Shown here: positions 33,696 to 43,110 of the stretch, in pieces
How positions within the stretch are numbered: position 1 is the stretch's first letter
Layout of the letters: each line of letters starts with the position of its first letter
Assembly: GCF_004745075.1 (NCBI RefSeq)
Contig: NZ_RHFH01000007.1
Location: 186,001 to 250,000 of the forward strand
DNA length: 64,000 bases
Direction of reading: 5' to 3'
DNA from: Brevibacterium sp. S111
Lineage (GTDB): Bacteria; Actinomycetota; Actinomycetes; Actinomycetales; Brevibacteriaceae
Notes under the pieces: model-generated
What the model saw: the letters and a program-made list of their open reading frames with translations, nothing else
What the model was told of the DNA's origin: nothing
The model's database searches: none
Translations under genes and position numbers: made by a program

Positions 33696-33739
33696 CACGC
33701 GTGAAGTGCAAGGAGTTGAAACGTGAATGGGAGGTGAAC
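33696..33739 (-). promoter_or_regulatory. PHO-box-like 11-nt direct repeats upstream of pstS
   Basis: On the minus strand four consecutive 11-nt units read GTTCACCTCCC, ATTCACGTTTC, AACTCCTTGCA, CTTCACGCGTG. Units 1, 2 and 4 match the actinobacterial PhoP direct-repeat unit (G/A)TTCAC(C/G)-type. The site lies 70-110 bp before the pstS start, suitable for activation during phosphate starvation. Confidence 0.7.
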
Positions 33740-33914
33740 GAGGGGCGAAGGGTTGGAACCGCCTTGAGCGCTTGATCACAGACCGCGCCGTTTTCGTGAA
33801 AGGATCGTTGTCGGGACCGGCATTCCCTTGCCGAGGCGGCCCGCCCGGTACTCGTGCACGCTCGCCGAGGCGGCCCGCCGTATGCGTACGCGCCCCCTGA
33901 GGTTCGTCGATCTC

Positions 33915-33943
33915 TTGTCCCGGTCCGGCCCCGTTCCTACGGT
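33915..33943 (+). promoter_or_regulatory. Leaderless promoter of methyltransferase gene
   Basis: TTGTCC (33915-33920), 17-bp spacer, TACGGT (33938-33943), then 7 nt to the ATG at 33951. Confidence 0.7.
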
Positions 33944-33950
33944 CGAAGCC

Positions 33951-34760
33951 ATGAAGGATGGGAACCGATATGTCCTCGGCGAGTCCGAGAGCGAACGTTC
34001 ACGACTGCGCGACCAGTCGGTCGTCTTCGACCCTCTGACCAAGCAGCTGCACATCGAAGCGGGAATCACTGAGGGCATGAGCGTCCTCGACATCGGCACC
34101 GGCGCCGGAGACGTCGCCGTCATCGCCGCCGATCTCGTCGGCCCGGACGGGCATGTGCTCGCCGTCGACCGCAATCCCGAGGCGCTCGAGGGCGCCCGCA
34201 GTCGGCTGGGCCATCGGCGAGAGATCGAGTTTGCCGAGGCGGATCTCTGCACCCTCGACCTCGACGAAGACTTCGACGCGATCGTCGGCCGAGCCGTGCT
34301 CATGCATCTGCGCAGCCCAGTCGAGGTGGTGGAGCGACTCGGCCGGCACCTGCGTCCTGGGGGTCTGCTGGTCATGCACGAACTCGACGTCGCACAGGGG
34401 TGGGCGAGTGCGGACACGCCGCTGCTGGAATACGTGAGAGAACTGATTCTGCAGACATTCGCATCGATAGGAATCCACGGCAGGATGGGCAGAGACCTGT
34501 TCGCGGCGTACCGTTCCGCCGGGCTGCCCGACCCGCACCTGACCTTGAGCGCACCGGTGGGCGGCGGGGCGGAGGCACCGAGCTTCGGCTGGGTGAATGC
34601 CCTGGCCGCTCTGTTGCCCTACCTCGAGCAGCAGGGGATTGTGACCGGCGATGAGCTCGGAATCGACTCGCTCACGCAGCGGCTCACCGACGAGTTGGAT
34701 GCTGAAGACGCCACCCTCCTCGGGCCGCTGATGTACGGCGCCTACTGCACCGTCGGCTGA
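33951..34760 (+). CDS. Class I SAM-dependent methyltransferase
   Basis: 269 residues. SAM-binding motif I VLDIGTGAGDVAVIAADLVG (about 44-63), acidic post-motif LAVDRNPEAL, motif II DAIVGRAVLMHL and LRPGGLLVMHE. The N-terminal RYVLGESESERSRLRDQSVV is shared with ubiquinone/menaquinone-type and small-molecule methyltransferases. Start chosen by the TTGTCC/TACGGT promoter 7 nt upstream. Substrate unknown. Confidence 0.88.
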   Translation: MKDGNRYVLGESESERSRLRDQSVVFDPLTKQLHIEAGITEGMSVLDIGTGAGDVAVIAADLVGPDGHVLAVDRNPEALEGARSRLGHRREIEFAEADLCTLDLDEDFDAIVGRAVLMHLRSPVEVVERLGRHLRPGGLLVMHELDVAQGWASADTPLLEYVRELILQTFASIGIHGRMGRDLFAAYRSAGLPDPHLTLSAPVGGGAEAPSFGWVNALAALLPYLEQQGIVTGDELGIDSLTQRLTDELDAEDATLLGPLMYGAYCTVG

Positions 34761-34764
34761 GGGC

Positions 34765-34796
34765 AGTCCCTTCGCCGAGAAAGTCCCTTCGCCGAG
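34765..34796 (+). repeat. Two direct copies of AGTCCCTTCGCCGAG
   Basis: 15-nt units at 34765-34779 and 34782-34796, separated by 2 nt, immediately after the methyltransferase stop; the second runs into a GCCGAGGCGG decamer. Confidence 0.85.
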
Positions 34797-34807
34797 GCGG
34801 CCCTTCC

Positions 34808-34873
34808 TCACAAGCGGATCGGTTCACCGTCACAAGCGGATCGGCTCACCCTCACAGGCGAATCCGTTCATCC
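34808..34873 (+). repeat. Three imperfect tandem 22-nt repeats
   Basis: Units 34808-34829, 34830-34851 and 34852-34873, each beginning TCACA(A/G)GCG(G/A)ATC. They fill the gap between the convergent methyltransferase and mutT1 genes. Function unknown. Confidence 0.85.
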
Positions 34874-34897
34874 GCCCTAGGGGCTGAGATCCCTCGA

Positions 34898-35872
34898 TCA
34901 GCTGTCGATGGGGCGGACGCGTTCGATCGCGACGATGCGCGGCATCGCGCCGGGTCGCACATAGGCGACGAGGACCTCACCGGGCTTGAGATACGGGTCG
35001 TCTTTCGGCAGCTTCGCGACCACGCGTTTGGGGGCATGTTCGGCGTAGACGGAGAAGATCGTCGGCAGCACCGGGCGGTGCGTGCAGTAGATGACGGGTT
35101 TTCCCTTCTCCAGCAGCTTGCGGATGAACCGTGCGGTCTTCTCCGGGTTCGCCGAGGCCGCCTTCTCACTGAGCGTCGGGGCTTTCTTGATCGGCTGTCC
35201 CCTGGCCGCTGACAGCGGGGCCAGGGTCGCCATGCACCGCTTCCACGGGCTGGAGATGAGCTTCTTCGTCTTCCAGGCTCCCAGCAGACCGGTCAGGGCC
35301 ATCGCCTGTCGGGTGCCGAGTTTGAGCAGCGGTCGCACATGTTCGGTCTCGTACCACTTCGACCGCGGGAACGCTTTGCCATGGCGGACGAGGATGAGCG
35401 GCCAGGCGCGCAGCGCATCCGTGGAGTCGAACTTCTCCACCGCGTCGAGCTGCTCCCGATCGGCATAGGACGTCAGCTTGGTCCGGGCCTTGTCGACCGG
35501 GAACCATGCGGCCCGGTCGACTTCGCGTCTGTTCAGCGGAGCGAAGACAGTTTCGCCCTTGACCTCGGCCGACCAGTAGAAGACCTTCTTGAGGTTCTTT
35601 CCTCCGACCGTGTATTCGGCCGAGGGCAGCGGAACGCCGAGGTGGATGTCGAGGCCGGTCTCCTCCTTGACCTCGCGTACGGCGGTCTCCGGCAGGGTCT
35701 CGCCCGGGTCGACCTTGCCCTTGGGCCAGGACCAGTCGTTGTACTTCGGACGGTGGATGAGCACCACTTCGAGGCCGTCGGGTCCGCGTCGCCAGCAGAC
35801 GGCGCCGGCGGCGAGCACATCGGCCTTGACCCGGGACGACGCCTGCGCCGAACTGACCGACGAGCGGCTCAC
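34898..35872 (-). CDS. mutT1: MutT1-like Nudix hydrolase fused to histidine phosphatase domain
   Basis: 324 residues. Nudix domain at about 15-150 with the complete box [20 protein letters not shown] (from residue 52), then a histidine-phosphatase module starting LILVRHGKA (about 175) with later HRPVLPT. This is the architecture of mycobacterial MutT1, which hydrolyses 8-oxo-(d)GTP and diadenosine polyphosphates. Start GTG 35872 overlaps the ppk1 stop (GTGA). Pairing of mutT1 with ppk1 is also found in Mycobacterium. Confidence 0.92.
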   Translation of the reverse strand: MSRSSVSSAQASSRVKADVLAAGAVCWRRGPDGLEVVLIHRPKYNDWSWPKGKVDPGETLPETAVREVKEETGLDIHLGVPLPSAEYTVGGKNLKKVFYWSAEVKGETVFAPLNRREVDRAAWFPVDKARTKLTSYADREQLDAVEKFDSTDALRAWPLILVRHGKAFPRSKWYETEHVRPLLKLGTRQAMALTGLLGAWKTKKLISSPWKRCMATLAPLSAARGQPIKKAPTLSEKAASANPEKTARFIRKLLEKGKPVIYCTHRPVLPTIFSVYAEHAPKRVVAKLPKDDPYLKPGEVLVAYVRPGAMPRIVAIERVRPIDS

Positions 35873-38013
35873 GCCTCGTCCCCGATTCGACGCCGCTTCC
35901 GGTGTCTGCGGATGAGTTCGGTCTGGTAGTCGATGAGGGTGTTGCCGTCGGCATCGTGAGTGCTCCGGGTCCACTTGCCGTCGTCGGCGAGTTCGAACGC
36001 CGAGGTGGTCGGGGCGAACGCGAGGTCGAAGAGTTCGATGACCTCGTCCCGGTGGCTGTCGTCGACGATCTGCACGAGCGTCTCGACCCTCCGGTCGAGG
36101 TTGCGATGCATCATGTCCGCCGACCCGATGTAGACGATGGGGTCGCCGTTGTTGCCGAAGACGAAGGTGCGGGAGTGCTCGAGGAACCGGCCGAGCACGG
36201 AGCGGACGGTGATGTTCTCACTGAGTCCTTCGATTCCCGGTCGCAGGGCGCAGATGCCGCGGACGAAGACTTCGACGCTCACCCCGGCACGAGACGCCCG
36301 GTAGAGGGCGTCGATGATCGCTTCGTCGACGATCGAGTTGACCTTGATGCGCACCTGCCCGGTGCCGCCCGACTCGACATTGGCGATCTCGGCGTCGATG
36401 AGTTCGATGAGTCCCGTGCGCACCTGGCTGGGGGCGACGAGGAACCGTGAGTACTCGGACCGCGGCGCATAGCCGGAGAGCTGGTTGAACAGCTTCGTCA
36501 GATCATCGGCGACCGCGCGGTCCTTCGTCAGCAGTCCGAAGTCCTCATAGCCGCGGGCGGTCTTCGGGTGGTAGTTGCCGGTGCCGACATGGCAGTAGCG
36601 GGCCAGCCCCTCGGCCTCCTGCCGCACCACCAGAGACAGCTTCGCATGCGTCTTGAGTCCGACGATGCCGTAGACGACGTGGACGCCGGCGCGTTCGAGC
36701 TTGCGCGCCCACGTGATGTTGGCCTCCTCGTCGAAGCGGGCCTTGATCTCGACGACGGCGAGCACCTGGATGCCGGCCTGGGCGGCATCGACGAGGGCGT
36801 CGATGATCGGCGAATCGCCGGAGGTGCGATAGAGCGTCTGCTTGATCGCGAGCACGTTCTTGTCCGAGGCGGCCTGCTCGAGGAAGGCCTGCACACTGGT
36901 GGAGAACGAATCGTAGGGGTGGTGCAGCAGGATGTCGTGATGGGACACCGCTTCGAACACGTCGACCTGGTCGCTGGATTCGCGCAGGGACAGATCCTTG
37001 TTCATCTGCGGGACCATCTTCGGGAAATGCAGGTCATCGCGCGGCACATCGGCGATATCGGACATTCCCGACAGGTCGAGCGGCGTCGGCAGATGGTAGA
37101 TCTCGGATTCGTGGATGCCCAGTTCGTCCTTGAGCATCTCGAGCACGCGGGGATGGATGTTCTCCGTGATCTCCATCCGCACGGCCGGGCCGAAGCGCCT
37201 GCGCAGCAGCTCCTTCTCCAGGGCCTTGAGCAGGTTCTCCGCATCGTCCTCTTCGACTTCGAGGTCTTCGTTGCGGGTGACGCGGAAGGTCGAGTGGTGG
37301 ACGACCTCCATGCCTTCGAAGAGGGTGCCCAGATGTTCGGCGATGATGTCCTCGAGGGCGACGAACCGGGCCGGGACGTCGCGTCCGGCGGGGCGGTCGG
37401 TCGCCGCGGCGACGTTGAAGAACCGGGGCAGACGCGGGGGCACCTTGACGCGGGCGAAGAGCTCCTTGCCCGAGTCCGGGTAGCGCAGGAGCACGCCGAG
37501 GTTGAGCGAGAGTCCCGAGATATAGGGGAACGGGTGCGCGGGATCGACGGCGAGCGGGGTGAGGACGGGGAAGACGTGACCGAAGAAGAACGCGTCGACG
37601 CGGGTGCGTTCGTCCGCGGTGAGATCGTCGACCTGGACCTTCGAGATCGACTCCGCGTCGAGACGGGGGCCGATATCGTCCTTGAGCAGCGCGGCGTGCC
37701 GACTCATCAGCTCATACGCGCGGACCCCGATGTCGTGCATGACCTGGGCGGGCATCCGTCCGGTCACACTCGGCACGGCCAGCCCGGTGTTGATGCGGCG
37801 TTTGAGACCGGCGACGCGGACCATGAAGAACTCGTCGAGATTCGTTGCGAAGATCGAGAGGAACCGGACCCGCTCGAGCAGCGGGATCTCCGGATCCGAG
37901 GCGAGGTCGAGGACTCGTTCGTTGAAGGCCAGCCAGCTGAGTTCCCGGTCGAGGAAGCGGTCCGCGGGATCGGGCAGACCCAGCTCCTGGCCGGCCGCTG
38001 CGATGTCGTACAA
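35869..38013 (-). CDS. ppk1: Polyphosphate kinase 1
   Basis: 714 residues from a TTG start, selected because AAGGAG lies 7 nt upstream within the end of mshD and homology starts at once ([18 protein letters not shown]). PPK1 domains follow in order: N domain, middle domain, and two PLD-like C domains with [10 protein letters not shown] (HxK), [19 protein letters not shown] and [13 protein letters not shown]. It reversibly transfers the gamma phosphate of ATP to polyphosphate through a phospho-His. Coupled to mutT1; near the Pst operon, consistent with phosphate storage. Confidence 0.96.
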   Translation of the reverse strand: MYDIAAAGQELGLPDPADRFLDRELSWLAFNERVLDLASDPEIPLLERVRFLSIFATNLDEFFMVRVAGLKRRINTGLAVPSVTGRMPAQVMHDIGVRAYELMSRHAALLKDDIGPRLDAESISKVQVDDLTADERTRVDAFFFGHVFPVLTPLAVDPAHPFPYISGLSLNLGVLLRYPDSGKELFARVKVPPRLPRFFNVAAATDRPAGRDVPARFVALEDIIAEHLGTLFEGMEVVHHSTFRVTRNEDLEVEEDDAENLLKALEKELLRRRFGPAVRMEITENIHPRVLEMLKDELGIHESEIYHLPTPLDLSGMSDIADVPRDDLHFPKMVPQMNKDLSLRESSDQVDVFEAVSHHDILLHHPYDSFSTSVQAFLEQAASDKNVLAIKQTLYRTSGDSPIIDALVDAAQAGIQVLAVVEIKARFDEEANITWARKLERAGVHVVYGIVGLKTHAKLSLVVRQEAEGLARYCHVGTGNYHPKTARGYEDFGLLTKDRAVADDLTKLFNQLSGYAPRSEYSRFLVAPSQVRTGLIELIDAEIANVESGGTGQVRIKVNSIVDEAIIDALYRASRAGVSVEVFVRGICALRPGIEGLSENITVRSVLGRFLEHSRTFVFGNNGDPIVYIGSADMMHRNLDRRVETLVQIVDDSHRDEVIELFDLAFAPTTSAFELADDGKWTRSTHDADGNTLIDYQTELIRRHRKRRRIGDEA

Positions 38014-38017
38014 CGCT

Positions 38018-38989
38018 CTACTCCTTCTCGCTCGTCGTCGCTGGGCTCGTGCTCTCGGCACCGATGGGCTGAGATGCCGGTGCATAGGACACGTGCGCGA
38101 CCGCGACATGGAATCCCAGCCGCTCGTACAAGCCTAGCGCCGGGGCGTTGTCGGATTCGACGTAGAGTTCGATGACCTCGGCGCCGGCGGCGACCATCCG
38201 CCGCATCCCCTCGATCGTCAGCGCCTTGCCCACACCCTTGGCGTGGATGGTCGGATCGACACCGACGACATAGACCTCGCCGAGGCGGCCCTGCCCGTCC
38301 GTGTCCGTGAGTTTGATCTGGTGGAAGCCGATGACCTCGCCGTCGCGGACGGCGAGCACGACGGTGTCGGGGTCAAAGTCGGCCGCGGTGACGATAGTGT
38401 CGATATCGGCGCGGGTCTGTGAGCCCTGTTCGGGGTGCCAGTCGAAGGCCGCGTTGTTCACAGCCAGCCAGCCGGCTTCGTCACCGGGGGCGAAGGATCG
38501 GAGCTCGACGCCCTCGGGCGCCTGCGTGGCAGGCAGGTCGGCCAGCCTCAGCCCCGACTCGGTGCGCATCTGATAGAGCACGCGGTCACGGCCGAGCCCA
38601 TGCTTCTTCGCCAGGTGCGCCGCGGCCGGATGGTCGCCGTGGGACCAGCACCAGGATTCGGGCTCCTCGGCGAGGATCAGGGCCAGCAGCTCTGCGCCGA
38701 GGCCCTGCCCGCGGTGGTCGGGGGAGATGAGGAATTCGGCGGCGTGACGGTCGCCCTGCAGGGCGCGGATGCCGAAGCCGATGAGAGTCTGTCCGTCGAA
38801 GACGCGCCACACGGACGAGGCGGTCTGCGCCGCGTAAGCGGTGTCCTCTCCGGTGGCGATGGCCATGAGCCCGCCGGAGATCTCGGGCGCTCCGTCGGCG
38901 GCGGCCACACGGTCGAGGAAGGACAGCTCCTCCTCGGTGAGGGTGTCGATCGGGGTGTTCGCGGTCGCTCCGCTGGCCTGGATTCTCAT
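38018..38989 (-). CDS. mshD: Mycothiol synthase
   Basis: 323 residues with two GNAT domains, as in MshD. N-terminal half includes [18 protein letters not shown]; the active C-terminal half includes [20 protein letters not shown] (acetyl-CoA site) and [19 protein letters not shown]. It acetylates Cys-GlcN-Ins with acetyl-CoA, the last step of mycothiol biosynthesis. Start overlaps the upstream regulator stop (ATGA). Diagnostic for Actinomycetota. Confidence 0.95.
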   Translation of the reverse strand: MRIQASGATANTPIDTLTEEELSFLDRVAAADGAPEISGGLMAIATGEDTAYAAQTASSVWRVFDGQTLIGFGIRALQGDRHAAEFLISPDHRGQGLGAELLALILAEEPESWCWSHGDHPAAAHLAKKHGLGRDRVLYQMRTESGLRLADLPATQAPEGVELRSFAPGDEAGWLAVNNAAFDWHPEQGSQTRADIDTIVTAADFDPDTVVLAVRDGEVIGFHQIKLTDTDGQGRLGEVYVVGVDPTIHAKGVGKALTIEGMRRMVAAGAEVIELYVESDNAPALGLYERLGFHVAVAHVSYAPASQPIGAESTSPATTSEKE

Positions 38990-39873
38990 GCCTTCACGTC
39001 CTCTGGTTCGGTGACGCTGTCGGCGCTGAAACGGTAGCCGACGTTGCGCACGGTGTGGATGGCGTTCTCAAGGTCTTTGCCGAGTTTGGCACGGAGGCGG
39101 CGAACATGCACGTCAACGGTGCGGGTGCCGCCGAAGTAGTCCTCACCCCACACGGCCAGGAGGATCTCGTCACGGGTGAAGACGCGTTCGGGATGCATGG
39201 CGAAGAACTTCAGCAGCGCGAACTCGCGGTAGGTCAGGTCGAGGCTGCGTCCGCCGAGGTCGGCGGTGAATGAGGTCTCGTCGATGCGCAGGGTGCCGGT
39301 GACGACGACCAGCGGTTCGCCGTCGGCGTTCCACGGGTCATCGCCGTGGCGGCGCTGACCGGTGCGGTTCGTGCCGCTGCCCCCGGCGTACCCGGCCGAG
39401 CTTCGGCTGCCGGAGAATCCTCGGTTTCCGGACAGTCCTCGGTTCCCGGCCGCGGTCGGGCCGGCCCAGCCCTGCGGACCGGTGGGCGGGGCGGACCGCT
39501 GCGCGTCGAGGTGACGGTCACGGGCCACGCGCAGCCGCGCCTCCACCTCGGCGGGGCCGGCGGTGGTGAGGATGAGGTCGGAGACGTTCCATTTCGCCGA
39601 GGCGGTCGCCAGTCCGCCCTCTCCGAGGACGACGATGATCGGGGCGGTGACCTTCCGCGCGGTGAGCACCTCGGCGATGCGCGGGGCCAGGGACAGGTCG
39701 AGGCAGGCATCGGCGATGACGACGTCGGCGGTCAGCGATTCGCGGTGCGCGTGCGTGATCTCATCTGCGCCGCGGCGGTCGATGTGATGGCCGAGGTACT
39801 GCAGGGATTCGGGCGCGATGGGGGCCTCGAGTCTGTCCGTGGGGCAGATGTGCAGAATCCGCATGTGCTGCAT
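38986..39873 (-). CDS. GlnR-like orphan OmpR-family regulator
   Basis: 295 residues: an atypical receiver-like N-terminal domain (1-115; Asp in VVIADACLDLS but no typical DD pair), a long Gly/Ser/Arg linker with near-repeats GNRGLSGNRGFSGSRSS, and a C-terminal winged helix (about 195-285; TYREFALLKFFAMHPERVFTRDE, VDVHVRRLRAKLGKDL). Actinobacterial GlnR has this architecture and lies beside mshD in Mycobacterium. If orthologous it controls nitrogen assimilation genes. The elongated linker is unusual. Start ATG 39873 follows GAGGAGG; ATG 39864 is possible. Confidence 0.72.
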   Translation of the reverse strand: MQHMRILHICPTDRLEAPIAPESLQYLGHHIDRRGADEITHAHRESLTADVVIADACLDLSLAPRIAEVLTARKVTAPIIVVLGEGGLATASAKWNVSDLILTTAGPAEVEARLRVARDRHLDAQRSAPPTGPQGWAGPTAAGNRGLSGNRGFSGSRSSAGYAGGSGTNRTGQRRHGDDPWNADGEPLVVVTGTLRIDETSFTADLGGRSLDLTYREFALLKFFAMHPERVFTRDEILLAVWGEDYFGGTRTVDVHVRRLRAKLGKDLENAIHTVRNVGYRFSADSVTEPEDVKA

Positions 39874-40100
39874 CCACCTCCTCGGCGCCCGTCGTCTGTG
39901 CAGATTATAGCGAGACCGGTGCGCCGTTCCCGACGGCGGACCGGCGGGAACGGCGGGTGCTCGGCCGTGTGAGTCCGGGGTGGGACGGGGGCGGGCGAGG
40001 GTGAAAGGAATGCGCGGGACGGCGTCCGCCGAGGCTGAAAGGAACGGGCGGGACCGGAGCGAAATCGCTTGCGTGCGCTGAGATGAGGCACGATAGTGCT

Positions 40101-40904
40101 GTGATCAGATGGATTCGAGTAGCCGTCGCCCTGGTACTGGTGCTGGCCCTCAGCACCTCCGTGTACTGGGGCTATTCAGTGTTCCTGTTGGCGACCGGAC
40201 TCATCGTCCTCGGCGTCGCCTACGGGTGGCCGCGCCTGACGGACTCCCCGCAGCCGCGGGCGACGTCGATCATGCTCGCCCTCTTCGGGATGGCGGGACT
40301 GTTCGCAGCGTGGCAGGACGAGTCGGCCCCGTATCTCGACTGGCTGCCCGTGCTCGCCGGCCTGGGACTGCTGTGGACCTTCGTGCAGAACCTCACCCGC
40401 GGCATCGGCGCCTCCTACGCGGTGGCGAATGTCTCCGCGCAGGTCTCCGGCCTCGTCATCGTCCTGTCGGCGAGCACCTGGGTCGCGGCGATCACGGTGC
40501 CCGGCGACAAGGAAGCCATCATCATCGGCCTCATCGCACTCATCACGGCGCAGTGCATGACCGCTCTGCCATGGCCGGCGATCTACACCTCGCCGCTGGC
40601 CCTGGCCATGTCGACCGCCGTGGCCGGGATCCTGTCCGTGCTCGTGTTCGATGATTCGATCACCTGGCCCACCGCTCTCATCCTCGGCATCATCATGGGT
40701 CTGCTCGTAGCCGCTGTCGACCGGATGCTCGGGCTCATCGCGTATGCGAAGTTCCAAGCGGCGAACCTCGAAGCCTCGCAGAACCTCGAGATGAAGAAGA
40801 ACGTCGAGAAGGCCCGCAGCTTCGCCGTGCAGCTGGCCCTCGGTGCCGCCCCCATCGCGCTCGGCGGAGTCGTCGTCTACGCCCTCGAACGCATCGCACT
40901 CTGA
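40101..40904 (+). CDS. Eight-helix membrane protein, unknown function
   Basis: 267 residues from GTG 40101; regularly spaced hydrophobic helices at about 3-40, 50-70, 78-98, 105-130, 140-160, 165-190, 195-215 and a C-terminal helix after a basic/charged loop (about 215-240, NLEASQNLEMKKNVEKAR). No named domain recognised. It is divergent from the GlnR-like gene (about 230 bp) and followed after 19 bp by the microprotein. Confidence 0.7.
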   Translation: MIRWIRVAVALVLVLALSTSVYWGYSVFLLATGLIVLGVAYGWPRLTDSPQPRATSIMLALFGMAGLFAAWQDESAPYLDWLPVLAGLGLLWTFVQNLTRGIGASYAVANVSAQVSGLVIVLSASTWVAAITVPGDKEAIIIGLIALITAQCMTALPWPAIYTSPLALAMSTAVAGILSVLVFDDSITWPTALILGIIMGLLVAAVDRMLGLIAYAKFQAANLEASQNLEMKKNVEKARSFAVQLALGAAPIALGGVVVYALERIAL

Positions 40905-40923
40905 GCAAATGTAGACTGGGAGC

Positions 40924-41040
40924 ATGGAAAATCTTCTTGCCCTCGAAATCGTCTTCTCCAGCCTCGTCGGCCTCGCCGCTCTCGGTGCCCTGGGCGTCGG
41001 AGTCAAGGTCGTCACCGCGCTGTTCAAAGACAACCGCTGA
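40924..41040 (+). CDS. 38-residue single-helix microprotein
   Basis: ATG 40924 to TGA 41040. A hydrophobic helix (about residues 4-30; LLALEIVFSSLVGLAALGAL) is flanked by an acidic first turn (MEN) and a basic end (KDNR), as in single-span microproteins. TAGACT (40912-40917) ends 6 nt before the ATG, matching leaderless starts elsewhere in the window. It lies between the membrane protein and nitrobindin-like genes, 6 nt before the latter. Function unknown; it could be a regulator of the membrane protein upstream. Confidence 0.65.
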   Translation: MENLLALEIVFSSLVGLAALGALGVGVKVVTALFKDNR

Positions 41041-41046
41041 TCCCTC

Positions 41047-41646
41047 ATGATCGAACTTGATGCCTCGGTCCATCCTGAGCTCGTCCCCCTGTCCTGGCTG
41101 ATCGGGTCCTGGGAAGGCGTCGGTGTCGTCGGCTATGCGGACACGCCTGAGAAGCAGTTCGGCCAACGCATCGACTTCGTCGCCCATGAGGGCACTCCGT
41201 TCCTCCAGTACACCGCGCATGCATGGCTGCTCGATGAGTCCGGTGAACTCGAATCGACCCTGACCCTGGAGACCGGGATCTGGCAGCTCGTGCGTCAGCA
41301 TGACGACGGTGACGTCGGACCGGGCATGATGGTGCCTACGGCCGAACAGAGCTTCACCTCTGCCGCCGCGGTCGAAACCCTGCGCACGAACGACGACGCC
41401 TTCGAGATCGAAGCCGAGATCGTCCACCCGCACGGTGTCATGGAACTCTATGCCGGCACCGTCAAGGGCCCGCGCATCGACCTGGCCACCGACGTCGTGG
41501 CCCGGACGAAGACCGCGAAGGAGTACTCCGCTTCGACGCGGATGTACGGCCTCGTCGGCGGCGAACTCATGTGGGCCTGGGACATGGCCGCCATGGGCCA
41601 CGAACTCGCCTCCCATTCCTCTGCCAGATTGAAGAAGCTGTCTTAA
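41047..41646 (+). CDS. Nitrobindin-like (FABP-family, DUF1794) protein
   Basis: 199 residues. Beta-barrel with GSWEGVGVVGY in place of the canonical GxWxGxGxGxYPTI, and a C-terminal helix MAAMGHELASHSSARLKKL keeping a candidate heme His. The N-terminal motif is degenerate and the middle is longer than in the copy at 17365-17838, so heme binding is less certain. It lies 6 nt after the microprotein and 1 nt before ygfZ; the nitrobindin-ygfZ pairing near mshD/glnR recalls the Mycobacterium region around Rv0811-Rv0819. Confidence 0.85.
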   Translation: MIELDASVHPELVPLSWLIGSWEGVGVVGYADTPEKQFGQRIDFVAHEGTPFLQYTAHAWLLDESGELESTLTLETGIWQLVRQHDDGDVGPGMMVPTAEQSFTSAAAVETLRTNDDAFEIEAEIVHPHGVMELYAGTVKGPRIDLATDVVARTKTAKEYSASTRMYGLVGGELMWAWDMAAMGHELASHSSARLKKLS

Positions 41647-41647
41647 G

Positions 41648-42859
41648 ATGACTGATCCTGTGTCGCCGAATGCCGTTCCCTCCGATTCGCCGTCGCCGGA
41701 GAACACCGACACCCCCGCCGAGGCGGTGCGTCGGTCCTCGCTCGCCCGCGGGCTGAGCTCGACTGCAGTCCTGGGCGCGGGCGAACTGTCGCAGACACCC
41801 ATCCACTACGGAGCGTCCCTGCGTGAGCAGCGGGTGCTCGAGGACAAGGACGGCCTCGTCGACCTCGCCCACCTGCGCGTGCTGCGCCTGAGCGGACCCG
41901 ACCGGCTGACCTGGCTGAACTCGATCACGACGCAGAAGATCGACGCCCTGGCTCCCGGAGTGTCCACCGAAACGCTGGTCCTCGACCCCAACGGCCGCAT
42001 CCAAGGGTGGCTGAAGATCGTCGACGACGGCGAGGCACTGTGGGCGATCAGCGAACTGGCCACCGATGAGACGCTGGATTTCCTGCGCAAGATGGTCTTC
42101 ATGATGCGCGTTGAGATCGACGATCTCAGCGACGACTATCAGTGCTTCGGTGCCGTGACAGCGCTTCCTGAGAAGCTGCCGGTGACCCAGCTGTGGTCCG
42201 ACCCGTGGCCGCACATCGGCCCCGGCTCGGCCTCCTACGCTCAGGTCGACCTCGGCCAGTCCGTCGCCGGCACCGAACACCCGGGGCTCGAGACCCCGTT
42301 CGTCATCGGCATCGTCAAACGCTCCGAGCTGCAGGGACTGTCGGTCCGAGACTTCGACATGGCCGGGTTCGACGCCTGGGAAGCGCTGCGGATCGCCGCG
42401 TGGCGGCCGGGGAGGAACGAGGTCGACCACAAGGCGCTCGTCGGCGAACTCGACCTGCTGCGCACCGCCGTCCACCTGGCCAAGGGCTGCTACCGCGGCC
42501 AGGAGGCCGTGGCCCGTGTGCACAATCTGGGTCAGCCGCCTCGGCGATTGGCCTTCGTCCACCTCGACGGGTCCGGGCACATCGCCCCCGACCCCGGCAC
42601 CGAGGCGCTCGCGGAGGTCCGTGGGTCCGAACGCGGCGTCGGCACCCTGACCTCGGTGACCGTGCATTGGGAGCTCGGACCGATCGGTCTGGCCGTGGTC
42701 AAACGCAATCTGTCACCCGAGGCGCAGCTGAGCTTCGAAATGAGTGACGGCGACCGCGTGGTCGGCGCGCAGGAGACGATCGTCGTGCCCGTGCGCGAAC
42801 ACGAACGGGTCCTGCCTGCGCGGAACAAGGACGTCGACGCCCGCAATCAGCACCGCTGA
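41648..42859 (+). CDS. ygfZ: YgfZ/GcvT-type folate-binding protein
   Basis: 403 residues. The YgfZ signature KGCYRGQE with the invariant Cys is present near residue 280, followed by ARVHNLGQPPRRLAF; the GcvT-like N-terminal domain contains LDPNGRIQGWLKI. A Pro/Ser-rich N-terminal extension of about 35 residues is not conserved. YgfZ uses folate to help repair or assemble certain Fe-S enzymes. Start ATG 41648 lies directly after the upstream stop. Confidence 0.93.
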   Translation: MTDPVSPNAVPSDSPSPENTDTPAEAVRRSSLARGLSSTAVLGAGELSQTPIHYGASLREQRVLEDKDGLVDLAHLRVLRLSGPDRLTWLNSITTQKIDALAPGVSTETLVLDPNGRIQGWLKIVDDGEALWAISELATDETLDFLRKMVFMMRVEIDDLSDDYQCFGAVTALPEKLPVTQLWSDPWPHIGPGSASYAQVDLGQSVAGTEHPGLETPFVIGIVKRSELQGLSVRDFDMAGFDAWEALRIAAWRPGRNEVDHKALVGELDLLRTAVHLAKGCYRGQEAVARVHNLGQPPRRLAFVHLDGSGHIAPDPGTEALAEVRGSERGVGTLTSVTVHWELGPIGLAVVKRNLSPEAQLSFEMSDGDRVVGAQETIVVPVREHERVLPARNKDVDARNQHR

Positions 42860-43073
42860 TCGCGCCGGTTCGCGACCCTGATCGACGGGTCTGCGGGCGG
42901 CCGCGCGCGAAGCGGCATCCGTGCCGAACCGGGGCGCCGGCGGGCACGACTGCGCCTCAGCGCACCGCCGCGACATCCGTCTCAGCGGCGCAACGGATTC
43001 CGTACCGAAAACGCTCCGATCGTGATCGTTCGATGCCCTGGGCGTGACGTACTGCTCAGCCTGCGGACGGTAA

Positions 43074-43103
43074 GTGACAAAAACCGTTGCGAACCCCTAT
43101 TGT
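43074..43103 (+). promoter_or_regulatory. Leaderless promoter of gabT
   Basis: GTGACA (43074-43079), 18-bp spacer, TATTGT (43098-43103), then 7 nt to the ATG at 43111. Confidence 0.6.
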
Positions 43104-43110
43104 TCCCCTT

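Larger units (their letters stand above)
33628..33950. other. Divergent regulatory region pstS / methyltransferase (323 bp)
   Basis: Contains the PHO-box-like repeats (33696-33739), two GCCGAGGCGG decamers (33830, 33864) within near-identical CTTGCCGAGGCGGCCCGCC / CTCGCCGAGGCGGCCCGCC contexts, and the TTGTCC/TACGGT promoter of the methyltransferase. No gene seen. Confidence 0.7.
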
